DNA of 21,072 bases. It comes from JBGSYJ01 sp041750915 (GTDB taxonomy: Bacteria; Acidobacteriota; Thermoanaerobaculia; Gp7-AA8). Below, piece by piece: positions 1-8,402 of the stretch (positions are counted from its first letter, which is position 1; each line of letters begins with the position of its first letter). The position numbers were made by a program, and so were the translations under genes. Below the pieces are notes generated by a model. It ran no database searches. It was given only the letters and a program-made list of their open reading frames with translations, and was not told the origin of the DNA. The stretch is from contig JBGSYJ010000155.1 of NCBI GenBank assembly GCA_041750915.1, positions 1 to 21,072 on the forward strand. Reading direction: 5' to 3'.

Positions 1-1
1 T

Positions 2-76
2 GACCAGCAGGCATTCCTCCAAGTCGCGGGAGATCTTCTCGCCGAGCTCGGCTACGATCGGACGGCTCAGGCTTGA
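2..76 (+). CDS. C-terminal tail of a probable sulfotransferase (partial, left edge)
   Basis: An open frame enters from the left edge and stops with TGA at 74-76, giving 24 residues ending in GDLLAELGYDRTAQA. The pattern of a helix followed by LxxLGY(D/E) is typical of the extreme C-terminus of PAPS-dependent sulfotransferases. It closely resembles the end of the sulfotransferase at 13655-14944, which ends ADLLEKLGYEL. The gene lies directly upstream of the PAPS-producing enzyme on the same strand, which fits the assignment. With only 24 residues visible, family membership is an inference from one short motif plus context. Confidence 0.4.
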   Translation, partial: DQQAFLQVAGDLLAELGYDRTAQA

Positions 77-81
77 GCTGC

Positions 82-90
82 TGGTAAGAT
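82..90 (+). promoter_or_regulatory. Candidate extended -10 element before the ATP sulfurylase gene
   Basis: TGGTAAGAT has the TGn extension followed by a hexamer matching TATAAT at four positions, including the first two and last two. It would start transcription near 97, about 30 bases before the ATG at 127. No convincing -35 is seen. The motif resembles the candidates at 2677-2685 and 15029-15037. It is weak, and the gene could equally be read through from the upstream sulfotransferase. Confidence 0.2.
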
Positions 91-126
91 CCCGATGCAA
101 TTCATCTCACCCGTCAGGAACCTCTC

Positions 127-1827
127 ATGAATGACCAGTCCATTGCAGCACTTCCAGCATTGATCGACCTCCGTGTCCCGGACGAACAGCAGGAGGAGAT
201 CCGCGCCAGGGCTTCGAAGCTGCCATCGTTCCAGATTACCGATCGGACGGCATGTGATCTCGAGCTGATCGCCACAGGAGGCTTCACGCCTCTCGATCGC
301 TTTATGTCGCGCGATGATTACGAACGGGTCATGGCGGAGATGCGCCTTGCCTCGGGCCAGCTCTTTCCGATACCCGTCACGCTTCCCGTTTCCAGCGATG
401 TTCAGCTGACGCTCGATTCGGAGATCGCGCTGCGGGACTCGAGGAACGATCTCCTGGCCGTGATGAGGATTGAGGAGATCTTCGAACGTTCACCTGACGA
501 GGCACCCAACGTGCTCGGTACCCGCGATACGACGCACCCGCTCGTTGCGGAGATGGGGCGATGGGGCGAGCGGTATATTTCCGGTGCTCTTAAGGTGATT
601 GCCCTCCCGTCCCGAGTCGACTTCAGCGAGCTGCGAATGACGCCCGCCGAGACCCGAGAAGCGCTGGCGCGCATGAACGCTGTGAACGTCGTCGCGTTCC
701 AGACGCGCAATCCGCTTCATCGCGCACATGAGGCTCTGACAAAGCGAGCCATGGAGATGGTCGACGGCGTCCTGCTCCTTCACCCGGTCGTCGGAATGAC
801 CAAGCCGGGAGATGTCGACCACTTCACCCGCGTTCGCGCATACAAGGCGCTTACAGAACACTACTACGAGCCCGACCGAATCCTCCTGTCGCTTCTTCCA
901 CTCGCGATGAGAATGGCGGGACCAAGGGAGGCACTTTGGCACGCACTGATCCGCCGCAACTACGGAGCGACGCATTTCATCGTCGGCCGCGATCACGCAA
1001 GTCCGGGAAAAGACTCGAGCGGCCAACCATTCTACGGGCCATACGACGCGCAGGAGCTCACTGCCCGCCACCAGGACGAGCTCGGAATCAAGATTCTGCC
1101 GTTCGAGGAGATGGCCTATCTTCCCGACGAGGATCGTTATGAGGAATCTTCGAAGGTTCCTCAAGGGGCGAAGGTCCTTTCGATCTCAGGAACGCAGGTA
1201 CGCGAGGAGTATCTGAATCGCGGAAGAGCTCTGCCGGAGTGGTTCACGCGTCCCGAGATTGCGGAGCTCCTGGCGGAGGCCTATCCCGCGCGTCATGAGC
1301 AGGGTGTCTGCATCTGGTTCACCGGTCTGAGTGGAGCTGGGAAATCCGCGACTTCGGAAGTGCTCACAACGCTTCTTCTGGAGCGTGGGCGCGGTGCGAC
1401 GGTGCTCGATGGCGACGTCGTGCGAACGAATCTTTCCAAAGGGCTCGGTTTCAGCCGTGAAGACCGCGACGCGAACATCTTGAGGATCGGATTCGTCGCA
1501 GCCGAGGTGGTCCGCCACGGGGGAGTCACGATCTGCGCGGCAGTCAGCCCTTACCGTTCAACCAGAGACGAGGTCCGGAAGATGATTCCTCCGGGACAGT
1601 TCGTCGAAGTGTTCGTCGACACGCCGTTGGATGTATGTGAATCCCGCGACTCGAAGGGTATGTACGCCAGAGCTCGCCGAGGAGAGATCAAGAACTTCAC
1701 GGGTATTGACGATCCTTATGAGGAGCCGCTGAATCCGGAGATCCGGCTGGAGACGACGCGCGTGACTCCGGAACACAACGCACGCACGATTTTGAAGCAT
1801 CTCGCGGAGCAGGGATTCATCCGGTAG
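127..1827 (+). CDS. sat-cysC: Bifunctional sulfate adenylyltransferase / adenylylsulfate kinase (PAPS synthesis)
   Basis: A 566-residue fusion that makes adenylylsulfate from ATP and sulfate and then phosphorylates it to PAPS in the cytoplasm. Residues 1 to about 390 are ATP sulfurylase. They carry the nucleotide-binding motif QTRNPLHRAHE at 192-202, GRDHASPGKD at 287-296, and the late segment around ISGTQVRE (353-360). Residues about 392-566 are APS kinase, with P-loop GLSGAGKS at 400-407, DGDVVRTNL at 428-436, and the conserved lid segment around KGMYARARRGEIKNFTGI. Both halves look complete and catalytically intact. The ATG at 127 follows a modest AGGAA. Two PAPS-type sulfotransferases, and probably a third, lie in the window, so its PAPS probably feeds glycan sulfation as well as, or instead of, cysteine synthesis. 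The next gene starts 7 bases downstream. Confidence 0.95.
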   Translation: MNDQSIAALPALIDLRVPDEQQEEIRARASKLPSFQITDRTACDLELIATGGFTPLDRFMSRDDYERVMAEMRLASGQLFPIPVTLPVSSDVQLTLDSEIALRDSRNDLLAVMRIEEIFERSPDEAPNVLGTRDTTHPLVAEMGRWGERYISGALKVIALPSRVDFSELRMTPAETREALARMNAVNVVAFQTRNPLHRAHEALTKRAMEMVDGVLLLHPVVGMTKPGDVDHFTRVRAYKALTEHYYEPDRILLSLLPLAMRMAGPREALWHALIRRNYGATHFIVGRDHASPGKDSSGQPFYGPYDAQELTARHQDELGIKILPFEEMAYLPDEDRYEESSKVPQGAKVLSISGTQVREEYLNRGRALPEWFTRPEIAELLAEAYPARHEQGVCIWFTGLSGAGKSATSEVLTTLLLERGRGATVLDGDVVRTNLSKGLGFSREDRDANILRIGFVAAEVVRHGGVTICAAVSPYRSTRDEVRKMIPPGQFVEVFVDTPLDVCESRDSKGMYARARRGEIKNFTGIDDPYEEPLNPEIRLETTRVTPEHNARTILKHLAEQGFIR

Positions 1828-1834
1828 ATGCCGA

Positions 1835-2647
1835 ATGAAGACCCCTCGGATCATCGCGATTCTCTCGACGTACAACGAGAGGCGTTTCATCGAGGCCACC
1901 CTGCAGCATCACACCGCGCAGGGCCTCGAGGTCTATCTCGTCGATAACGAGTCGACCGACGAGACGGTGAAACTCGCTGAGCGATTTCTCGGGAGGGGCC
2001 TGGTGGGCATCGAGACCTGGCCCCGTGGCGAAACGGTCCATTGGGGCGGCCTGATGGAGAGAAAAGAGCAGCTGGCGGCAACTCTCGATGCAGATTGGTT
2101 CGTACACCTCGACTGCGACGAGTTCCGATTCTCCCAACGTCATCGGACACTCGCCGAGGGAATCTCAGAGCTGGACGCAGCGGGGTACAACGCCGTGAAC
2201 TTCATCGAGTTCACCTTCATACCGACGATTGAAGATCCGGACCACGACCATCCGTCGTTCCAGCAGACCATGCGCTCGTACTATCCGTTTCTGCCGTCGT
2301 TTCCACATCGACTGAACGCATGGAAACGCCAGCCGGGACCTGTCGATCTTCGATGGTCCGCCGGGCACGTCGTGCGGTTTACGGACCTCCGGATGGCACC
2401 GGAGTCGTTCTCGATGCGACACTACCAGGTGCTCAGCGTTCGCCACGCGGTAGAGAAGTACGGGAACCGGCGATACGCGTCGGAAGACATTGAACGTGGA
2501 TGGCACGGCTGGAGGAATCGCCTCGATCCGGCACGGATCACTCTGCCTTCGAGCAGGGAGTTGCGGGCCTACGTCTCCGATGAGACTCTCGACGCATCAG
2601 ACCCAAGAACAAAGCACTACGCGGCGGCGTGGGGAAGCACAGTCTGA
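1835..2647 (+). CDS. GT2-type (GT-A fold) glycosyltransferase
   Basis: 270 residues. The N-terminus has the typical GT2 opening: a beta strand into STYNE (11-15), then DNESTDET (37-44). An acidic metal/nucleotide motif LDCDE at 92-96 follows the hydrophobic strand DADWFVH. This matches the Glyco_tranf_2-type family of soluble cytoplasmic transferases that move a sugar from a nucleotide donor. No membrane segment is visible, and donor and acceptor cannot be told from sequence. The gene starts 7 bases after the Sat-CysC stop, so the two are probably co-transcribed. The nearby ATG at 1828 is in another frame. Other readings, such as a loosely related GT2-like protein of different activity, are possible because the C-terminal half (about 130-270) has no motif I recognise. 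Confidence 0.8.
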   Translation: MKTPRIIAILSTYNERRFIEATLQHHTAQGLEVYLVDNESTDETVKLAERFLGRGLVGIETWPRGETVHWGGLMERKEQLAATLDADWFVHLDCDEFRFSQRHRTLAEGISELDAAGYNAVNFIEFTFIPTIEDPDHDHPSFQQTMRSYYPFLPSFPHRLNAWKRQPGPVDLRWSAGHVVRFTDLRMAPESFSMRHYQVLSVRHAVEKYGNRRYASEDIERGWHGWRNRLDPARITLPSSRELRAYVSDETLDASDPRTKHYAAAWGSTV

Positions 2648-2655
2648 CGCTGTCT

Positions 2656-2685
2656 CTGAGATTCGAGCTCACCCTCTGGTATATT
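2656..2685 (+). promoter_or_regulatory. Candidate promoter before the coiled-coil sulfotransferase gene
   Basis: CTGAGA at 2656-2661 (four of six against TTGACA) is followed after 18 bases by TATATT at 2680-2685 (five of six against TATAAT). A TGG directly before it makes this an extended -10. The initiation site would be near 2692, giving a leader of about 28 bases to the TTG at 2721. It is the best promoter-like arrangement in the window and sits in the 73-base gap between genes. Confidence 0.4.
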
Positions 2686-2720
2686 TTTTCGGCTCCTGAC
2701 CATTCACAAGGATCCTCCAC

Positions 2721-3905
2721 TTGAACGCACTCTTACCGACAGCACGCCAGCAGGGATCCTCGGTCCCGGCTCCCGGAATCTGCATCGCGGGCATGCATCG
2801 TTCCGGAACGTCGATGGTGGCGCGACTCGCCCGGGAGGCCGGCCTGGATCTGGGTCGTGAAGCGGATCTGACTCCGGCCAAACAGGAAAACCCGGACGGC
2901 TTCTGGGAGAACGTACGCTTCGTTTCGATCAACGACGAGATTCTCGCAGCGCGCGGAGGAGCCTGGGACAGCCCTGTCCCCATCCACGCGTCGGACGTTT
3001 CGGATGCCCTGCGAACGCGGGCGGAGATTCTTGCCCTCGATTTCAATCATGGAAGACCGTGGGGGTGGAAGGATCCACGCAACAGTCTCACACTCGAATT
3101 CTGGAGATCGATATTCCCGGAGATGAAGCTGATCGTCTGCGTGAGAAATCCCCTGGAGGTCGCGCTTTCACTAAGTCGGCGAAACCTCTTCTCCTATGAA
3201 TCGTCGCTCAAGCTCTGGCTCGAGTACAGCCGGAGAATACTGGCTGGCAGCACCGAAGCGGAGCGAATGGTAGTTCACTACGACGCTTTTTTCTCGAGCC
3301 CAAGGACCGAGATCCGAAGAATGATCGACTATAGCGGCCTTTCCCCTTCGAGCATCCCGACTCTAGACGCGGGAGTGATCAAGCCGGAGCTGCGAAACAA
3401 CAGGCTGACCATCGAGAACCTGATCGCCTGCGAGGTGCGATCCGATGTTCTGGAAACATATCTCGATCTCTGCTCCGAAGCAGGATGGATCGACTCGCAG
3501 AAGTTCACCGGGGCTCCGTCCCGGGAAATGGTCGCCGATCTGATCTCGGGGGTTCGCTCAGCGCTGGGTGGTCGCCTCGATGCTTCGGGCCCGCTGCTGA
3601 ACCGCGCTGCGCTCGAACGTGACATCTACATGAGCCGCGTTGCCGAACTGGAAGCGACATTAGTGCATCTTACGGCCCAGAGGGACTGGCATTCCGACGA
3701 TCGCGACAAGCTGGCGCGGATTGTGGAGGAGCATGAGGCCGCCGCAATCTCGCAGCAAGCCATCATCAACGACCTGACATCACGGCTCAGTTCTTTCGAA
3801 ACGAAGAACGAACTTATGCGGGATCGGCTGGGAGCCCTCGAGAATGTAAAGATCAACACGCAGAAAAAAGGTACCCCTGTTGACGATTCTGACGCCGAGC
3901 CCTGA
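2721..3905 (+). CDS. PAPS-dependent sulfotransferase with C-terminal coiled coil
   Basis: 394 residues. The 5'-phosphosulfate loop is GMHRSGTS at 24-31. The family-typical ENPDGFWENVRFVSINDEIL segment (56-75) follows, then WGWKDPR (114-120). The 3'-phosphate motif VRNPLEVALSLSRR lies at 141-154, and a VHYDAFFSSP segment at 185-194. This is the bacterial branch of sulfotransferases that move sulfate from PAPS, here plausibly to a glycan. Residues about 300-380 are heptad-rich and charged, predicting a coiled coil for oligomerisation or docking; many family members end before this. The start is TTG, chosen because AAGGA sits about 8 bases upstream and the first in-frame ATG falls inside the P-loop region, too late. 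It lies 73 bases after the GT2 gene, with a candidate promoter in the gap. Confidence 0.85.
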   Translation: MNALLPTARQQGSSVPAPGICIAGMHRSGTSMVARLAREAGLDLGREADLTPAKQENPDGFWENVRFVSINDEILAARGGAWDSPVPIHASDVSDALRTRAEILALDFNHGRPWGWKDPRNSLTLEFWRSIFPEMKLIVCVRNPLEVALSLSRRNLFSYESSLKLWLEYSRRILAGSTEAERMVVHYDAFFSSPRTEIRRMIDYSGLSPSSIPTLDAGVIKPELRNNRLTIENLIACEVRSDVLETYLDLCSEAGWIDSQKFTGAPSREMVADLISGVRSALGGRLDASGPLLNRAALERDIYMSRVAELEATLVHLTAQRDWHSDDRDKLARIVEEHEAAAISQQAIINDLTSRLSSFETKNELMRDRLGALENVKINTQKKGTPVDDSDAEP

Positions 3906-4056
3906 GCTCAGTTCTCTTCGCTTCGGAGGAGTTCGGTCGTAAACGTTATGGGATCGAGGCCCATCGTCTGCATGCCCGCCTTCCTGAATCGTCGTACAAA
4001 CGGCAGCTCTTTCTAGTATTCTATCCAGGGTGAGAGATTGGGGCGGTGACTCATAG

Positions 4057-6969
4057 ATGACACATCTTCCTGCCTGCACGATTGTTTCGAACAACTATCT
4101 GGCGATGGCTCGGGTCTTTGCCGAGTCCTACAAGCTGCATCATCCCGGGGCCGAGGTGTATGTATGCATCGTCGACCGGCCGTCTCCGAAAATCCGCTAT
4201 CAGGATCTTCCTTTTCGCACGATCTTCGCGCAGGAACTTCCGATCCCGGCATTCTTCAATTTCGCGTTCCGCTACGGGATCATGGAGCTCAACACCGCAG
4301 TAAAGCCCTATCTTCTGGCACACCTCCGAGACCAGTTTGGTCTCGATCGCGCGCTTTACTTCGATCCCGACATTCTCGTGCTCAGCCCACTCGAGCGATT
4401 CGCTCAGTCGCTGGAGAACCATAGCGCGATCCTGACTCCCCACATCACGCGGGGCCTGGACGATGCATGGCGGCCATCCGAGCGGATCATCCAGATGTCA
4501 GGGACGTACAACCTCGGGTTCCTCGGACTTCGGCTCGATGATTCGACGTCCGAGTTTCTCGAGTGGTGGCAGGACCGCCTGTACCGTTTCTGCCTTCACG
4601 ACATTCACAACGGCCTGTTCGTCGACCAGAAATGGATGGATCTCGCGCCGGGCTTTCTTCCATCGGTCGACATCGAGCGCAGCCCTGCCTACAACATCGC
4701 GTACTGGAACCTGCCTCACAGAAAGCTGGAGAAAAAGAGTGAGGGCTGGTTCGTCAACGGCGAGCGCGCCGGTTTCTTTCATTTCAGCGGGATCGTATTC
4801 GATCACCTCGAGGCCATCAGTAGATACCAGAGCCGGGTGAGTTCCAGCAGCCATCCGGAGATCATGCCGCTGTTCAACGAGTATCGGGATCGAGTCGCCG
4901 CGGCGGGCCATGACGAGGTGCGCAGCACGCCGTATGGGTTCGAGAGGTTCGACACATCGAATGTCTACGTTCCAATTTTTCTGCGCCGGGCCCTTCAGAG
5001 ACTCGATCCTTACGGAATCCGGTGGCCAAACCCGTTCGATGACAGCGACCGAAACAGCTTTCTCGCATGGCTGACAGAGCCGATCGAGTTCAAGGGTGGA
5101 ACGCTGAATCGCGCTGTGCTCTGTCTATGGGAAGAGCGTCCCGACCTGATCGAGACGTTGCCTCAGGTCTGGGGCACTGATCTGCATGCGTATGTTGACT
5201 GGCTGCTTTCGGTCTCAGAGGAGCAGAGGAGCGGTCTCGCGTCGATATTGCTCGAAGGCGTTTCGAAACGGCAGCTTCCCGGGGCTCTCAGACAATTGCC
5301 GGTGACGACGCCTTTCAACGGAGGCATCCCTTACGAGAAGGAGCCTCTACTCAGCTTGAACCTGAGCGACCCCGGCGAGGCCGCCACGTGGCTGAACGAC
5401 GCGGTACCAACCGTCCATGCCACACCTGTCGTGACGCGGCTCGGCCTGAAGATCTATGAGCTTCGAGATGACGTGCAGAAGGAATTTCCTGATCCGGTCG
5501 GCGAAGACCAAACGACGTTCACCCGCTGGTTTCTCTTTTCGGCAGTGGACGAATATCGGCTTCATTCAGATCTGATCAAACCGGTGCTCAGAAGTCTTCC
5601 GCTCCGTGAGCGTCTCGAGTGGCGGATGATGAGGCTCCGGAAGAAGGGGGCGCTGAGCCGCCCGAGATCACTCCCGTATAGAGCCCGCGCGCTCGATGGG
5701 AACCACCCTCTCATTCGGAGGTCCGGAGAAGCGCAGAAAGTCGCATCGAGCCATCGTCGAGGCGAGGTCCTCGAGTTCATGACGGGAAAGCCGCAGAACG
5801 GCGTCAACCTTGCGGGCTACTTCGGTGCGGCGAGTGGTGTGGGGCAGATCGTCCGGGGCACGGCCGAGGCCTTCGAGAGAATCGGGATGCCCTCGGTCAG
5901 GGTGCCTTTCGATGTCGACCCCTGGGCTCGGATTTTTAACGGTCGTATTCTTCAGCCTGCGGGCGCCCCCTTCGACGTCACCCTTATGCACGTGAATGCC
6001 GATGAGACTCCCCGGGCTTTGAGGATGCTCCCAACGGCAACTGCAGCCTCGACTTTCAAGATCGGATATTGGTTCTGGGAGCTTTCTCACTTTCCTCTTG
6101 CGTTGGCTGACAGGTTTGACTACCTGGACGAGCTCTGGGCTCCAAGCCGATTCTGCCAGAAGAGTTTCGAAGTTCTGTCCACCATTCCTGTTCGCTACGT
6201 ACCGCCCTGCGTGCTGGCGCCTGAACCCAATGAGATGGAACGTTCGCGATTCGGCATGGATGCGAAGCGGTTTTATTTCTTCTTCGCGTTCGACGTCTTC
6301 TCGATTCCGGAAAGAAAAAATCCCGCAGCCGTCATCGACGCGTTCAACCTTGCCGCAGCAAAGACCAGGAAAGACATCGGATTGATCCTCCATGTCAATC
6401 AGGCCTCGCAGGATCGAGATCTCGTCCGCCGGCTTCAGGACCGGGCCGGAAGTTCACGCGTCATCATTCACACCGATCCTCTAACGCGCGGGAATGTCGA
6501 CTCGCTCCTTGCCTGCTCCGACGCCTATGTTTCTCTTCATCGATCGGAGGGCCTCGGTCTACCGCCAATTGAGGCGCTTTACCTTCGTAAGCCAGTCGTG
6601 GCAACGGACTACGGCGGCGTAACGGACTTTCTGGATTCGACAACGGGATTTCCAGTTGGCTATGACCTTGTACGGCTCAGCAGCGATTACCCTCCCTATC
6701 CCGCAGGTGCACTTTGGGCAGATCCGGACATCGACAGCGCAGCCGCAGCGATGGTGAGGGTCGTTGAGGATCCTGAGGAAAGTGTCCGGCGCGCGAATGC
6801 AGGATTCGTTCGTGTTTCGGGGCTCTACGGACTCGAAGCCGCGTCCGCACGATTCGGACGGGAATTGCAGCGAGTTTTCGAACGCGACGTCAGCAGTTCC
6901 GCACGCCGGGTCAGCCCCCCAGATTCACTTCCCGCCCGGACGGATGCGATGCTACGCTCCCGCTCCTGA
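4057..6969 (+). CDS. Two-domain glycosyltransferase: GT-A (GT8-like) half plus GT-B (GT4-like) half
   Basis: 970 residues. Residues 1 to about 270 look like a GT-A-fold transferase of the GT8-like type: an opening strand ACTIVSNNYL, conserved A81VKP84, and the metal motif YFDPDILVL with DPD at 103-105. SGTYNLGFLGLRL (148-160) and a late HFSGIVFD (242-249) follow. A middle stretch (about 270-560) has no motif I recognise. From about 580 there is a GT-B/GT4 enzyme: the N-terminal glycine-rich GYFGAASGVGQ, IGYWFWEL, and the donor-site E-x7-E motif in SEGLGLPPIEAL (glutamates near 831 and 839), then PVVATDYGG. Both active sites look intact, suggesting two successive transfers by one protein. GGTGA 7 bases before the ATG supports the start. 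The 151-base gap upstream (3906-4056) holds only a 5-bp-arm hairpin and no clear promoter. Confidence 0.85.
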   Translation: MTHLPACTIVSNNYLAMARVFAESYKLHHPGAEVYVCIVDRPSPKIRYQDLPFRTIFAQELPIPAFFNFAFRYGIMELNTAVKPYLLAHLRDQFGLDRALYFDPDILVLSPLERFAQSLENHSAILTPHITRGLDDAWRPSERIIQMSGTYNLGFLGLRLDDSTSEFLEWWQDRLYRFCLHDIHNGLFVDQKWMDLAPGFLPSVDIERSPAYNIAYWNLPHRKLEKKSEGWFVNGERAGFFHFSGIVFDHLEAISRYQSRVSSSSHPEIMPLFNEYRDRVAAAGHDEVRSTPYGFERFDTSNVYVPIFLRRALQRLDPYGIRWPNPFDDSDRNSFLAWLTEPIEFKGGTLNRAVLCLWEERPDLIETLPQVWGTDLHAYVDWLLSVSEEQRSGLASILLEGVSKRQLPGALRQLPVTTPFNGGIPYEKEPLLSLNLSDPGEAATWLNDAVPTVHATPVVTRLGLKIYELRDDVQKEFPDPVGEDQTTFTRWFLFSAVDEYRLHSDLIKPVLRSLPLRERLEWRMMRLRKKGALSRPRSLPYRARALDGNHPLIRRSGEAQKVASSHRRGEVLEFMTGKPQNGVNLAGYFGAASGVGQIVRGTAEAFERIGMPSVRVPFDVDPWARIFNGRILQPAGAPFDVTLMHVNADETPRALRMLPTATAASTFKIGYWFWELSHFPLALADRFDYLDELWAPSRFCQKSFEVLSTIPVRYVPPCVLAPEPNEMERSRFGMDAKRFYFFFAFDVFSIPERKNPAAVIDAFNLAAAKTRKDIGLILHVNQASQDRDLVRRLQDRAGSSRVIIHTDPLTRGNVDSLLACSDAYVSLHRSEGLGLPPIEALYLRKPVVATDYGGVTDFLDSTTGFPVGYDLVRLSSDYPPYPAGALWADPDIDSAAAAMVRVVEDPEESVRRANAGFVRVSGLYGLEAASARFGRELQRVFERDVSSSARRVSPPDSLPARTDAMLRSRS

Positions 6970-6996
6970 AGTCTACCAACCCGCTCGGATTCACTT

Positions 6997-7713
6997 TCAA
7001 CGTCGACCATGCGTGAGCGCAAACCAGTACCAGCGCAGGTACCGAGGCAACCAGCGCAAGAGCTGGAACTGAGTCTCACCAGCGACGCGGTCATGCCACA
7101 CCGCAGGTATTTGAGCTACGCGCATCCCTGCCGCATGCGCCTTTGCCGTGAGCTCTAACGAGAACTCGAAACCTCCTGTGCTCTCGATCGGGAATCGACG
7201 AAGCACTGACAACCTGTACGCGCGAAACGAGTTCGTGGCGTCGTGAGTCGGGAAGCGAGCCAGAACTCTAAGAGACATCCCCGCAGTTTTCGACAGAAGC
7301 CCTTTGAACCAGGGACCTCCAATCTGCTTACCTCCCGGCATGTAGCGCGAGGCGCAAACGATGTCTGCTGCATCATCCTGGATCAACCGCACCATTTCGG
7401 ACGCAATGCCAATGTCATCGGAGAGATCGCCCATTGTCACGATGACGACCTCTGCCTCGACGACCGCAAACCCCGCCTTGATGGCATTCAACAGACCGCG
7501 GCCCCGTGTATTACGCACCAGAGTGAGACCCGGAAGGGACGGCAACATCTCACGAACGACCGGAAGGGTGTCGTCCGCTTCGTCGTCGTAGACGATCAGG
7601 ACACGCTTGGCGATCGGCACCTTCGCGTAGAGCTCTTCGAGGACCCTCCTGATATTGAGTCCCTCATTGCGCACCGGCATGACGAAGTCGACCTGTGGTT
7701 GAGTTACGTTCAT
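6997..7713 (-). CDS. GT2 glycosyltransferase resembling polyprenyl-phosphate sugar synthases
   Basis: 238 residues from the chosen start. The opening FVMPVRNE (10-17) and VYDDEADDT are followed by TRGRGLLNAIKAGF and the metal-site segment VTMGDLSDD. SRYMPGG and the late GGFEFSLEL complete the pattern of dolichol-phosphate-mannose-synthase-like GT2 enzymes, which load a sugar onto polyprenyl phosphate. No C-terminal membrane domain is present, so it would be a soluble or peripheral form. An in-frame extension to 7797 is open, but I chose ATG 7713. It overlaps the methyltransferase stop as ATGA, has GGAG just upstream, and the longer N-terminus does not look like this family. It is last in the four-gene operon. 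If it makes lipid-linked sugar, the GT-C-like protein at 15064-17478 is a natural user; that link is inference. Confidence 0.85.
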   Translation of the reverse strand: MNVTQPQVDFVMPVRNEGLNIRRVLEELYAKVPIAKRVLIVYDDEADDTLPVVREMLPSLPGLTLVRNTRGRGLLNAIKAGFAVVEAEVVIVTMGDLSDDIGIASEMVRLIQDDAADIVCASRYMPGGKQIGGPWFKGLLSKTAGMSLRVLARFPTHDATNSFRAYRLSVLRRFPIESTGGFEFSLELTAKAHAAGMRVAQIPAVWHDRVAGETQFQLLRWLPRYLRWYWFALTHGRR

Positions 7714-8402
7714 TTCTCCGGAGCGGCCACGATGAGCATCTGTTTTCCAAAAATCCAATGCGCAGGCGGAAGGGCGAGATACAGACGCAGAAGCCATTCC
7801 GGTTTTCGAAACCGGCTCTTCGTCGTGTAGGGAAGGAAGCGCGCTTTACAGTACACCGTCCGAAATCCTGATACACCCAGTGCTTCCTGAACTCCGAGCT
7901 CGGTGAGTGGAAGCGTGTGGTCCAGAAAATCCCAGAAGCGGCCTCCGACGAGACGAATGTTCGGCTGAAGGATGATCAGCCTTCCGTCGGAGCGTAGGAT
8001 TGCCCGGATCGACTCGAGCACACTCACCAGTTCACGGGCATCCGCGAGGTGCTCGAAGACGTTGGAAGCGAAGGCCACGTCGACGCTGTCTTCACCCAAC
8101 AGCCCGGGGAGCGAAACGATGTCTCCCATGTGTGTTTCCACACCGTCTGCCGCCCGCTCGGCCATCCCTGGATCGAGATCGATTGCAATGCGTCGTTGCG
8201 CCTGGATATGGTTGATGAAGCCGCAACTTCCTGCACCGACGTCGACGACAGTCGCATCCTCAGGAACAAAGGAAGAGAGATAGCTCCTGCACAGAACGCT
8301 CCAGAGGCGATCGTTCGCCGCGCGCTCGTTCTCCGAAAAGCGGAGATCGTAAAGGCGCTGAAGTGCTAAATGGTTCCCAGAACGATCTGCTGCTTCACCC
8401 AT
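7710..8402 (-). CDS. Class I SAM-dependent methyltransferase
   Basis: 230 residues. The SAM-binding motif I is VVDVGAGSCGF, starting near residue 52, with the acidic strand end IDLDPG following. VDVAFASNVFEHL is the motif IV region of Methyltransf_11/25-type enzymes, followed by ILRSDGRLIILQPN. The family methylates small molecules or sugars; with a dehydrogenase, epimerase and transferase in the same operon, a sugar or nucleotide-sugar O-methylation is plausible but not shown. The ATG at 8402 lies inside the preceding gene, giving a 37-base overlap. No other start codon is available before the conserved region, so this start is retained. The stop overlaps the GT2 start as ATGA, implying translational coupling. 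Confidence 0.85.
   Translation of the reverse strand: MGEAADRSGNHLALQRLYDLRFSENERAANDRLWSVLCRSYLSSFVPEDATVVDVGAGSCGFINHIQAQRRIAIDLDPGMAERAADGVETHMGDIVSLPGLLGEDSVDVAFASNVFEHLADARELVSVLESIRAILRSDGRLIILQPNIRLVGGRFWDFLDHTLPLTELGVQEALGVSGFRTVYCKARFLPYTTKSRFRKPEWLLRLYLALPPAHWIFGKQMLIVAAPEK

Noticed and set aside
490..1164. 224-residue - strand frame opposite ATP sulfurylase
   Set aside because: Antisense shadow of a strongly conserved enzyme; no motif.
3948..3964. ATGGG-7-CCCAT hairpin considered as a terminator after the coiled-coil sulfotransferase
   Set aside because: Arms are only 5 bases and no T-run follows.
5668..6393. 241-residue open frame on the - strand
   Set aside because: Antisense to the well-supported GT4-like half; no motif.
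7714..7797. In-frame N-terminal extension of the GT2 gene up to 7797
   Set aside because: The extension lies within the methyltransferase coding region, lacks family similarity, and ATG 7713 has a GGAG and an ATGA overlap.
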